In this document: piece by piece, positions 9,952 through 19,590 of the stretch
How positions within the stretch are numbered: the first letter of the stretch is position 1
Layout: every line of letters starts with the position of its first letter
From: Phallusia fumigata
Taxonomy: Eukaryota > Chordata > Ascidiacea > Phlebobranchia > Ascidiidae
Assembly: GCA_008931825.1 (NCBI GenBank)
Contig: QXVZ01000745.1
Coordinates: 1 to 23,336, forward strand
Direction of reading: 5' to 3'
Length of the DNA stretch: 23,336 nucleotides
Program-made: the position numbers and the translations under genes
Notes under the pieces: generated by a model
What the model saw: the letters and a program-made list of their open reading frames with translations, nothing else
What the model was told of the DNA's origin: nothing
Databases searched by the model: none

Positions 9952-11317
9952 TAAATAAAAAAACAGTAATGTAGTGGTACCATATTGTCTATTTTCTTCA
10001 GAAAGTAAAAATTGTTGAAATGTTATTTAAAGGCCATAGATTATATAGATTATAAAAGTTAGTCGGGCTCCTAACCTATACGAGTCAAAACGAATAAGAT
10101 CAATCCATTGCAACACATTAACTTTTGTAAAAATTCACTGTAACGTCAATATCACGAAGAACATTATTTCGCGAACTGGTTATGTTGCCACAAAATTTCA
10201 ACATTCATACGCTTTCGCATGTTGTTATAATTATTTGCAAGCAGGTGAGAAGTAAGGCGTGTTGGAGGGTCAGCTGAGGCCCGAATTGTTTACTAAATTG
10301 AAAAAAATGCACCAACAAAGGTCAGGGGTACACAAACTGCGACCGAGGATACTAACTTTTGTGGTGTAAGCACACATAAAAATGTGTATCAGTGGCCGTG
10401 CATTGAAAAACTCTTTGGCTAAGGAACAACAAGAGCGGGAAGTTAAAAAACTACTTGCCCTTCTGGCACCTGATCTGGACCGACCTAACGCAATTAGTCC
10501 TTAACCACGCTTATACCACCTCAGAATTCAACCTTGGACACCTCAAAAATATACATAAAGTCCATAACATTCAAATAGTACCTCTTCTCCCCCTATTATC
10601 TGGTCAAACCAGCTGGTCCAACCTGGATCAACAACACGCTTCCATTCTTCTCCGCGACCTCCACTACAGAACCGCTTCCCGACTCTCGGACTCTTAGAAC
10701 TTCTAGAAGGCCTTCGATTCTATCTCCCACTCTTGGTTAAATCTTTAATTCGCCCGAAAACGCTTTTCCCTATCTTTATTAAGTGTTTATTAAGTAATGT
10801 ATTAAGTCCAAACCCTTTTTCTGATTGCCGTCGATCCATTTCTCGCTGCCGTCCAAACCCACCGAGCCATATCACTTGTCACCGCTCCATGCCGAAATGC
10901 ACAAAAAGCAATTACCTTTGCAGACGATGCCATGCTAGGGGTGGCGGGCGTCAACCTCTCAACCAAACCTTTCAAATTAAAATCCCATTTTAGCCGCGTC
11001 ACTGGCCCTTAACCCAACCAAAGGCGGGTGATTGCTATCACTCGACCCCCATTTGCAACGTCCTTTTCGACATCACCTGATACCCTATTGGATTTTTTCA
11101 TCGCCCTTGTTTCATTTCTTGTCTGTTTCATGCTTTTTCCTTTCAAAAAAACATTAACCCCTGACAGAGATAAAAAGTGACTGTTGCCACACTTGTCCAA
11201 ACAAGGCAGTACGGTGCGGTACATTGGTGTGGCACGGTACGCAGCAAAAATCATTAAAAGGTGGGGCACGCCATTCGCAACAAGATACTTGGTATGCACA
11301 ACTCAACACGTACCGTA
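9952..11317. repeat. Second copy of the 1.36-kb duplication (probable unmerged contig overlap)
   Basis: It starts right after the N at 9951 with the sequence seen at 8589 and stays parallel until the shared end at 11317, after which new sequence begins. The N junction sits exactly at the repeat boundary, as at four other places in this window, so a real genomic duplication is unlikely. Confidence 0.85.
10480..11012 (+). mobile_element. Second copy of the decayed reverse-transcriptase fragment
   Basis: Same relic as at 9112-9645, with KAFDSISHSWL from 10707 and TFADDA from 10914 in one frame, and again internal stops. It lies inside the second copy of the 1.36-kb duplication, so it probably represents the other haplotype rather than a second insertion. 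Confidence 0.6.
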
Positions 11318-11815
11318 TCACATTGCCAACCTTGCTTGTTACTGTTCAATAACATTGTTTATATCGTTGCAGACGCCTTAAACGGCGCAAGGTGTTGTTG
11401 GAGTTCACCTTCACCGTAAAGTGAAAACGATTTGTATCACATCAAACGTTACACATTGTACTCTAAAACACGTATTCTAAAGTCGTTCAGCATGTTTCGG
11501 CCTACCTTATGACGCTCTGTCGCCACCACGGTTAAGAATTAAACTACAACAATAATAGAAAATACAACTTCACAATTTTCTTTTACTACTTTGTTTATAC
11601 ATACCCACATTAATTCCTAAGTTAATAAAACTTTCATATTTACGCTTGAAAACACAGAAAATGGAAGTCATTCGACCTCATGGACTTTTTCAAACCCTGA
11701 TAAACCCACATATAAACAACATAGAGCATGCCATAAACAACATAGAGGCTGCAGTATACTATGCTATACAATTTCAAAACACACATTTCAAACATAAATG
11801 CAAGAATGAGAAACA
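11318..11815. other. Intergenic / presumed BNIP1 3' flank
   Basis: AT-rich sequence downstream of the BNIP1 stop (read on the - strand). I see no canonical AATAAA on the - strand here. Variant hexamers TATAAA (11594-11599) and AGTAAA (about 11582-11587) are the nearest candidates. A 15-nt unit, ataaacaacatagag, occurs twice 20 bp apart around 11711-11746. Confidence 0.4.
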
Positions 11816-14800
11816 TCAAGATGGAAACAATCTTCTTTTCAATATGTATACTACTGTGGAAAAAAATAACGAAAGAGCAAAAAATATTAAAATTTTATCA
11901 GTAAATTCCCTTCTGTTGTACTTTGTCAACAGTCGATGTCCTGTCTGAATTAAGCCTGATTGACTTTTAAGTTCTTCATTTGTTTCTTTAATTGTGTTGG
12001 ATGAAGTCACTAAAAGTTGAAGCAAAAAGTACATAAAACATTCAACAAAACACATTCCTTCATAAACTAATAATTGCCAAAGGGATGCCAGCATTAAAAA
12101 AGGACATAGATATCAAGAGCGCACAAAATAAGAGCAATCAGATAATGTCTTCGGCAAAGGTTGGTGATTTTTAAAATCTTAAAACTGCCAACATTTAAAA
12201 GGGATGGCACAGTGATCCCACATGTATTTAGTCACACAATGTTGGCAGTAAAATCAGCCATATTATACTTTCTGAACACAGAATCTAAACTAGTGTAATA
12301 CTGCGTAATCATAAATGCGCTTGTTGTTATTATGTATTAAGGATATTGCAACTAATGAACTTACCCAAACTGTGTAAAGTTGTTGAACTCTGTCGAACAG
12401 TTTCATCCATTTTGCGACTAATGCTCATCAAACTTTCAGTTACATCTGATGCAGAATGCATCATCTGTGCTTTATTGTCAGATACTTTTTGGCGATGTCG
12501 CAACTGCTCTTTTCTTGCTTCTATTCATTACATTTATTTTAGCAACATTTTTGACAAGATTTCCCATTTAGAACACCAAACACTACTTGATAAACAGAAA
12601 ACAGTAATGTTTGCATTTTTGACAAAAACACTTAAATACACAATAAAAAAATAAAGCAGTAAATTTCAGAATATTGCAATTCCAAAAACACTATGACCAA
12701 ATTTATGACAGATATATATTCACTACATATCTCTTTATAAAACTAGAAGGGTGGCATTCACCATATTGCCATTCCACATACACTATTACCCCATTCAAAA
12801 TGCATATATATTCACCATGTCATTTCACATTGGGTCCCATAGTTACTTAAGCTTTTTATAACATGATTGTTTCTGCAGGCAGAAACGCATGGGTCCCCAC
12901 ACATGGAAGGTTGTAGAATAATTGTATGGTACAAATTGACCCATTTTAGAGGGCTAGTAGGGCAACTGCTGAGGCTTTGGGGGTAAAACACACATAAATT
13001 ATAGCACCACAATGACATGTTCTACAAACTGTCCAAATTTCATCCTATACCGGGGATGTTTAACAATTTGACCCATTTTAGGGGCCTAGTGGGGTAACTG
13101 CTGGGGCTATGGGGTAAAACACATCCATTATTGCACCACAATGACATGTTATACAAACTGTCCAAATTTCATCCAATTCCAAGGTTGTTTAACAATTTGA
13201 CCTATTTTAGGGGGCTAGTGGGGTAACTGCTCAGTCTATGGGGTAAAACACATCGATAACTGCACCACAATGACATGTAATACAAACTGTCCAAATTCCA
13301 TCCAATTCAGAGATTGTTTAACAATTTGACACATTTTTGGGGGCTAGTGGGGTAACTGCTGGGGCTATGGGGTAAATCACATCGATTATGGCACCACAAT
13401 GACATGTTCTACAAACTGTCCAAATTTCATCCGATTTGGAAATTGTTTAACAATTTGCCCCATTTTGGGGGGCTAGAGGGGTAACTGCTGGGGCTATGGG
13501 GAAAGCACAATGATTATTGCACAACGATGACTTGTTATACAAACTGTTCGAATTTCATCCAATTCCGAGATTGTTTAACAATTTGACCCATTTTAAGGGG
13601 CTAGCGGGGTAACCATTGGGGCTTCGAGTCAAACGAAACTGATGACACAACTCCATGACCATATCTACCAGCTGTAAGAGTTTCATCCAAATCCGCCAAA
13701 CATTTCATGCCAAAGTGCATAGACATAGTGCAGGGAAATATTTCACCCTTTTGGGGGCTAGCGGGGTAACCATTGGGGCTATGGAGTCAATCGAAAAGGA
13801 CGACACACCGCCTTGACCATATCTACCAGCTGTGAAAGTTTCATCCAAATCCATCAAACATTTCATGCCAAAAGTGCGTGGACAAGCTCCAGGGGAGAAA
13901 AAAGAAAAAAACAAACAAACAGAGTGAAAACAATATGTGTCCCTTTCAGGAAGGGGATCCATAATAATTGTTTCTGCAGGCGGAAAGTTGCTGAATATAC
14001 ATTTGTTTGGATATGACAAAAATTTTTGAGTACCATGAATATGTGTACAGAACCATAGCAGATAATTGTAATGAATTTCACACAATTTGTTAAATTTATT
14101 TCATAATAAAGCTGGTGATTATCACATTATTGTAAAAATGAATGACATACCAATATTGTCCAATTTCAGCACTTACAGGTGAACTGACGAGGATATAAGG
14201 TTAAACAATCAATGCATCACTAAGGCATGATCTATTAACCGTCTAAATTTCGTTTAATTCGAACCTGGTTTAATAATTTTTGCCATTTTAGGGGACCAGC
14301 AAAGTAACTGCTGAGGTTTGGGATCTAATGAACAAATTAATACACCACAATGGCCCAATCTACAATCTGTCAAAATACTGTCAATAATAGGAAGTTTTTC
14401 AACAGTTTGACCCATTTTAGGGGGCTTGGCGTGAGTGAACGTCTTTTTACCTTTGGAGGGCTGTTGGGCTGAACGAAACTAATGGCACATGTTTATATGT
14501 TTGTGACCATATCTACCATCTGCAAAATTTTATCGAAAACATTTGATAACTTACAGGGGATAAAAGAAACAGTAAAAACAACACGCATCCCCTTCAAGGA
14601 AGGGATCCTTAATAATGTAGTGACAATGCTACTTGTTAAAACACCACAGTTGGTCACTTATAAAACAACAACAATACCTCTTGAACCAAGCAGAGCATCC
14701 TTTTCTTTGTTATCAATTGCAAGTTTGCAAGCCAGATTTGCTTTTCTTAAAGTTGCCTGGGTGCTGAAAAAAATTATTGTTTTAATGATCACTGCAATAC

Positions 14801-16362
14801 TGTCCAAAGCTACAATTGGTTGATTCAAAATGTTGATTAATTTTTTCAACATTACTGTTTGCTTTGTAAGTGATATGTTTAACCTATATTTCCCATTATT
14901 ACAATGGATATGTAGGTAATACCTGCATAACATTGCATTTTACAATGTAGCTGTTTCTGCAATTGGTAATTGGTAGTGGTGTAAATATAACGAGTCGTTT
15001 TTAGATTTGAAACAAAAATGACAAAAAGCAAAGAACTCTACATTTGTCAAATTTACCCAAGTGTAATGTCACAACAGCAATATACTCATGAACATGCTTT
15101 AAAACAAATGCTGCCAGAAAACCCTTAACCTACTAAAACAAACCAATTAATAAGCCGCAAACTAAAACAGCTGATTGTTCTAGAATAGTTGTTTCAGTTG
15201 AGAATATCAAAACCAAGTTAATTTTGGCAAAATGATATACAGAACTGCTAGTAACAAAGCCGCAATAAATGATTTCTGTTATTCTTGTGACAAAGGGAAT
15301 GCCTGAACAAAGTTACACATGCCATCAATACTTTTACAGGCCCAAGCCAGTAAAACAAATAACCTGGTGCCACAAATGTACAATTTTAACGAGTTTTATG
15401 AACAACACCACAGTGGAATTTTTGCTGATGCTACCATACAATATAAAACTTTTAGATTACTTTTTTAATTAAAACTTCTTTTTATTAAAAATTTCTGTCT
15501 TAAAAATTATATGTAACTTCAGATATCAAATCCTTTGGAAGGGGACCCATAATGAAAATGGAGACCAAATACCAAATTTAAGGTGTATTTAATTTTGCCA
15601 AACACAAGCTCAAAGCAACACAAGTTTGCTCTGCATTTAGGCATCTGTTTGTGTACACACTTTTCTACTACACATTATGTGACTCTCACTACAATGAAAT
15701 AGTTTCAAAATGGAATGATATTACCTAAAAATATTATAAGATTAAATGAGTTTCAAAGAAACCAATCTATGGTTTTTGAAATTACCTCATTTATATAGTA
15801 CTTGTGCATCTGTATGAAGATGAATTGGTAAAATAAGACCAAGGAATAACGAAACACCAAGGAAAAAAATTCTACAATAAGTACTCACTTCTGAAAAAGT
15901 CTCAACTGATTTTGAGCCAACTGCTTGAGATCGACTCTCACACGCTCATGATCAACTTCATTTGACAAATCATCAAGAAGCAGAATCTTGCTTCGTAACT
16001 CTGCAAGAACACTTTGTGCAGTGCCATTCAGGTCGGTGAGTGCATCCAAGGGTCCTTTGCAATCATAAATGTCCTTTAAACAAACTTTTCATTAGGTTTT
16101 ACACTATGTTCCCCAATACGGTAGCCTTTGTACTTACACACATAAAGTCAGATTAACATGCTATTTATTGAACTATATTTTGCCACATTAAGTGGTGAGA
16201 AAAAAAGCTTATTCATATTCAAAGACAAAAATTGCCTAACTATTCATTTACTTGAATCACAGCTTTGACTTTGCAGTTTAATTTGACAATGTCTTCTTTG
16301 CATTGTTCAGGAGTTGTTTCCTTTAACGTTCTCGGGTTGCTGATTCGTTTAGCCCAACTCAT
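11816..16362 (-). CDS. bnip1: BNIP1/Sec20 SNARE protein (5 exons, complete)
   Basis: On the - strand, exons 16362-16252, 16073-15889, 14763-14678, 12520-12365 and 12009-11816 join in frame at GT-AG sites to give 243 aa (human BNIP1 is 228). Recognisable blocks: CKEDIVKLNCKVKAVIQ plus DIYDCKGPLDALTDLN at residues 21-53, LRKANLACKLAIDN at 104-117, and VTESLMSISRKM at 155-166. The SNARE region runs into LLTKYNRREFTDK (206-218), followed by one hydrophobic anchor (about 219-236) and a short basic tail ending LFPS. Known role: ER-resident Q-SNARE working with syntaxin 18, USE1 and SEC22 in Golgi-to-ER fusion, also linked to cell death. The protein is tail-anchored with the N-terminus in the cytosol and no signal peptide. 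The ATG at 16360-16362 lies 2 nt after an AG acceptor (gctacag), so a leader exon or trans-spliced leader probably precedes it. Confidence 0.94.
12866..12885 (+). repeat. Left 20-bp direct repeat bounding the intronic array
   Basis: attgtttctgcaggcagaaa. Its core TTTCTGC-AG-GCAGAAA (12870-12885) is itself a perfect 7-bp inverted repeat. It recurs 19/20 at 13967-13986. Confidence 0.6.
12925..13890 (+). repeat. Tandem array of about 129-bp units in BNIP1 intron 3
   Basis: The landmark gggctagtggggtaactgct and variants start at about 12951, 13082, 13212, 13341, 13470, 13598 and 13755, so spacing is 128-131 bp with one 157-bp step. Each unit also carries a caatttgaccca block, caccacaatgacatgt and ctgtccaaatttcatcc. 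Units are diverged from one another and are not coding in a shared frame. The last units shift to a variant with ccatatctaccagctgt. The array lies wholly within the 2,157-nt intron between the exons at 14678-14763 and 12365-12520 and is flanked by a 20-bp direct repeat. Confidence 0.85.
13967..13986 (+). repeat. Right 20-bp direct repeat bounding the intronic array
   Basis: attgtttctgcaggcggaaa, matching 12866-12885 at 19 of 20 positions. It may be a target-site duplication or a terminal repeat of a composite element. Confidence 0.6.
14160..14615 (+). repeat. Second, shorter block related to the intronic array
   Basis: Two more diverged units have landmarks near 14291 and 14421 (130 bp apart). 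They are followed by accatatctaccatctg and an A-rich tract, then ccccttcaaggaagggatccttaataat at about 14590. That ending parallels the end of the first block (ccctttcaggaaggggatccataataat, about 13941-13968), so the two blocks look like copies of one dispersed element sharing a 3' end. Confidence 0.6.
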
Positions 16363-16707
16363 GTCTGTAGCAAAATTTCTCCTTATTCATACCTATTACA
16401 CCAAGCTAAAGTTTGTCAACACATGGCAATATCAGATGCTTTTGTAGATGTAATTTGAGTAATTTTCATGCATGTTTAGTCTAGGGTTGCAGAAGGCATA
16501 AAGTCCAACTCCTGGTATTTCTGAATGCTGACCCTTACTGCCGACTCCTAGTATTGTTAGAATTTTGACTCTGATTTTTAGTATTCTTAGAAGTCTAAGT
16601 ACTTAAAAGTCATCATTTCAGCCCATTTAGAATTAGAGGCTGACAAAATTGTCTTTGGAAAAAAATCAATGAAATTTACCTAATAGCATTGCCAGCACCA
16701 AAATGTG
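16363..16707. other. Short intergenic or leader-intron region upstream of BNIP1
   Basis: On the - strand a donor-like gtaaatt follows position 16680 and the acceptor AG is at 16366-16365, so 16679-16365 could be an intron in the BNIP1 leader. Around 16500-16600 a degenerate short repeat of the type actcctggtatt or actcctagtatt is visible. No gene is seen. Confidence 0.35.
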
Positions 16708-16848
16708 TCAGTCAAAAAGAAATTTAGAAACATTGCTGTCATCAAATTCAAGTTCACACAATCCTGGAATCGCTACACGTTTCTTCACAACGAAACAGCT
16801 GATGCATTCGGGAAAGCACCGCATTAGCGACACGTCACAATTTACCAT
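16708..16848 (-). CDS. Possible 46-aa upstream ORF / BNIP1 leader exon
   Basis: On the - strand an ATG at 16848 opens a 46-codon frame that is open further upstream. It contains a cysteine pair region (RCFPECISCF) followed by VAIPGLCELEFDDSNVSKFL, which reads more protein-like than most chance frames here. A donor-like site 28 nt after its stop (exon end 16680) could splice to the BNIP1 acceptor at 16364, which would make it an upstream ORF in the BNIP1 mRNA. I recognise no homologue, and chance is a real alternative. Confidence 0.25.
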   Translation of the reverse strand: MVNCDVSLMRCFPECISCFVVKKRVAIPGLCELEFDDSNVSKFLFD

Positions 16849-17000
16849 TTTTTGAACATGACAATAAACGATAGAGAAACAAGCACTTAAAAAACATATT
16901 AATGAAATTAGTGATGACGTAAAAGTAGTAACTAAAGCAACAAAATAATTTGGCATAAAGACAAGAGATACGTACGTAGTCAAATATCGCAAAATACCGA

Positions 17001-17073
17001 CAATTAATGGCCGAGTGGTTAGCGCGACAGTTTTTTGTTTGCAAGATTGATGGATTCTAATCTTGTCTTGGTC
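17001..17073 (+). tRNA. tRNA-like relic or SINE head (A box and weak B box)
   Basis: TGGCCGAGTGG at 17008-17018 is a perfect Pol III A box of tRNA type. GATTCTAATCT at 17053-17063 matches 8 of 11 positions of the B box, and the 45-nt spacing is that of a real tRNA. The expected acceptor stem does not pair, so this is not a functional tRNA. It is a pseudogene or a tRNA-derived SINE head. Confidence 0.35.
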
Positions 17074-17150
17074 GAAAAATCAAGATATTGCAACTGGCAG
17101 AAACTCGACGATTATTGTGAGACGCATTTAGGACTTGTTGCGCCAACCGA

Positions 17151-17256
17151 GGATAAAGAGCAGAAAAGATGTCACCAACGCATTTCTCACTGCAGATGAA
17201 GCGGACAAAAATCATTTGTGACGTCTTCAAGTTTTTCCTTTTATTTTTCTTTCCTG
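17151..17256. repeat. First copy of 106-bp duplication abutting an N
   Basis: Ends exactly at the N at 17257 and is repeated, identically as far as I can compare, at 17258-17363. Confidence 0.9.
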
Positions 17257-17257
17257 N

Positions 17258-17363
17258 GGATAAAGAGCAGAAAAGATGTCACCAACGCATTTCTCACTGC
17301 AGATGAAGCGGACAAAAATCATTTGTGACGTCTTCAAGTTTTTCCTTTTATTTTTCTTTCCTG
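17258..17363. repeat. Second copy of the 106-bp duplication (probable contig overlap)
   Basis: Begins right after the N and matches 17151-17256. Probable assembly artefact. Confidence 0.85.
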
Positions 17364-17970
17364 ACCGTTATATCACAGATTTTATTCGTACACAAGAGAG
17401 CAGCTCATAGGTTGGTTAACTGAATTACATGGTTTCCTACAGCGGCCCTAGACAGGGATGGTTGACGCCGAATACCAAAATTTGTTTGACATTCTATAGG
17501 ATAACAACTTGTTAATTAATACGATTGGGATTTACTTGTTAGGCCTTGTCTAGTTTGCACCAACATCGAACCGAAGCCAGTTTGTAAAACAATGGCCCAC
17601 AAGTACAATTCTACAATTTTTTTTGCGAAATTTTTTTTCAGTGCAAACATTTGTTTTTCGGTATAGGTGCAAAACATTTTTTCAGAAAAATTTGTGCGTT
17701 TTACGGCGTATCAAAAATAGTTACTCCTCTATATCGTACTTGGAAGGCCCACATTTCCTTATCACCCAAATAAAGTGTACTTAAAGACGTTTCTTAGTAA
17801 TTTATAGGCGATCCCCGCAACATAATCAAACTGTTTGACGTGTTAGGCTGTGTACAAAACGCAAGCATCAAAACTTAGTGGATCTAAAGAATTTTTACAC
17901 GTAGAAATGGACAAAACTCGCTGAATCCAATTGTACTCGACAGGTATTTATTGCCTTGACACATATACTT
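17364..17970. other. Intergenic DNA, no gene recognised
   Basis: AT-rich, with several T homopolymers around 17618-17640. No exon or RNA gene is supported. Confidence 0.5.
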
Positions 17971-18215
17971 TGCACCCACCGAACAACTTACGAAAACATA
18001 AAAAACAACACAGTAACGGCAGGTATGCCTTGATGGTTCGAATACTGCGGGCATAATATTACAGAGATTTGATTTGCGTATTGTGCTATTTAATTTGAGG
18101 TACTGTTGGGCGCATTGAAAAATGCCACATTTTGCAAACATGGACTGATCAAATAAAAATTTAACACCCGTGTCATCTTCAAAGAGGTATGCACAAATAC
18201 ATGTTTTAACAAGAA
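17971..18215. repeat. First copy of 245-bp duplication abutting an N
   Basis: Ends exactly at the N at 18216 and is repeated at 18217-18461 without visible differences. An open - strand frame runs through both copies and so looks longer than it is. Confidence 0.9.
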
Positions 18216-18216
18216 N

Positions 18217-18461
18217 TGCACCCACCGAACAACTTACGAAAACATAAAAAACAACACAGTAACGGCAGGTATGCCTTGATGGTTCGAATACTGCGGGCAT
18301 AATATTACAGAGATTTGATTTGCGTATTGTGCTATTTAATTTGAGGTACTGTTGGGCGCATTGAAAAATGCCACATTTTGCAAACATGGACTGATCAAAT
18401 AAAAATTTAACACCCGTGTCATCTTCAAAGAGGTATGCACAAATACATGTTTTAACAAGAA
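18217..18461. repeat. Second copy of the 245-bp duplication (probable contig overlap)
   Basis: Starts right after the N with the sequence of 17971 onward. Probable assembly artefact. Confidence 0.85.
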
Positions 18462-18621
18462 AAATGTTTGCATTCATAACATTATTGCGCTAAAAAAATG
18501 TTTGCATCGAAAAAACTTGTTAGCACTGAAGTAAATTGTCCGTCAAATAATGAATTTGACTTGTGACCCACCGTACATTTAAGTTCGCGTTAGTGCGTCT
18601 TGACTAATTTTTCTTGAGTAG

Positions 18622-18751
18622 AAACGCGAGGGCTTATAGTGCTTGGTTTTTCAGCGGGTACTTAGTGTTTGTGAGCAAATGAAATAAAACGCGAGGGCTT
18701 ATAGTGCTTGGTTATTCAGCGGGTACTTAGTGTTTGTGAGCAAATGAAATA
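18622..18751 (+). repeat. 65-bp tandem duplication, two units
   Basis: Units 18622-18686 and 18687-18751 begin aaacgcgagggcttatagtg and differ at one site (ggtttttc versus ggttattc). Unlike the other duplications in the window, no N separates the copies, so this is probably a real local duplication. Confidence 0.85.
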
Positions 18752-19590
18752 AAAAACTATTTGTATTTTGCTTGTATTCAACTAAAATGCTTGCTATTTA
18801 ACTAACGAACGATAGGCATAGTTAAGATGAGGCAGTACAACCTGCATTGTCTCATGGTTCATTACAAAAAAAAATCGATTTTGCTTCAATGCAATACACA
18901 TACCAACTGACCGAAACTTTACAAAATTGAGACTTAATTGGTTTGAGTTGAGATTGAAACGTTTATCGACTTTCAAATATTACAAAACAGTGCACACCAA
19001 AAATCCACCGTTGAGTTGCAAGTCGTACATAACTTTCAAGGCATGTCTACGTTGAACAATAAATCTGAGGGTCTGCTTACAAAAATTTTCCTGGTAAAAG
19101 GGCTTTTAACGCAGTTGACAAAAAACAATTTTATTGATGTGTCCCTACACTATACCACAAAAGGTTTTAACGACATTTTGCTTGTTTATTTGGGTTACCT
19201 AACCACAAAAAATCTGACAACGTTTGCACAAGATTGAAATTACGACAAGTTTACCACACACGAACTGCAACGTTGCAATTTACCACTGGCTAGGCAGCCT
19301 TTGAATTTGTACCAGTTGTAGAACATATGGTAAAACTCCTTTTCGAAGCCTGGTCGCCAAGTACTTCAACTAGCCTAATTTTTGTTTAGGAATAAATCAT
19401 ACTAAGTGGTGTTCTTTGCAATCATAAAGATGTGACGGTTTATATGTTTTAACACTTTAATACTCAGACCGTAGTTATGTTTTCGAACAGCAGAGAGACA
19501 ATACATGCGTATTTATGATTAAATGTATCAAACTATTTGTTTAATATTAATCACAGCAGGTGTACCAAGGTGAGGGGATATTCGTTTGCG
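18752..19590. other. Presumed promoter/5' region of the SLC22-type gene
   Basis: AT-rich DNA with no recognised exon. An AG acceptor-like site (aatcacagcag) at about 19549-19559 precedes the start codon by about 30 nt, so an untranslated leader exon is possible. Confidence 0.4.

Noticed and set aside
12925..13890. CRISPR-like array
   Set aside because: The units are about 129 bp, diverged and head-to-tail, with no short conserved repeat alternating with unique spacers. The host is a eukaryote.
13705..14085. 126-codon - strand frame over the tandem array
   Set aside because: It overlaps repeat units and an A-rich tract and lies in a BNIP1 intron. It shows repeat-derived composition and no domain.
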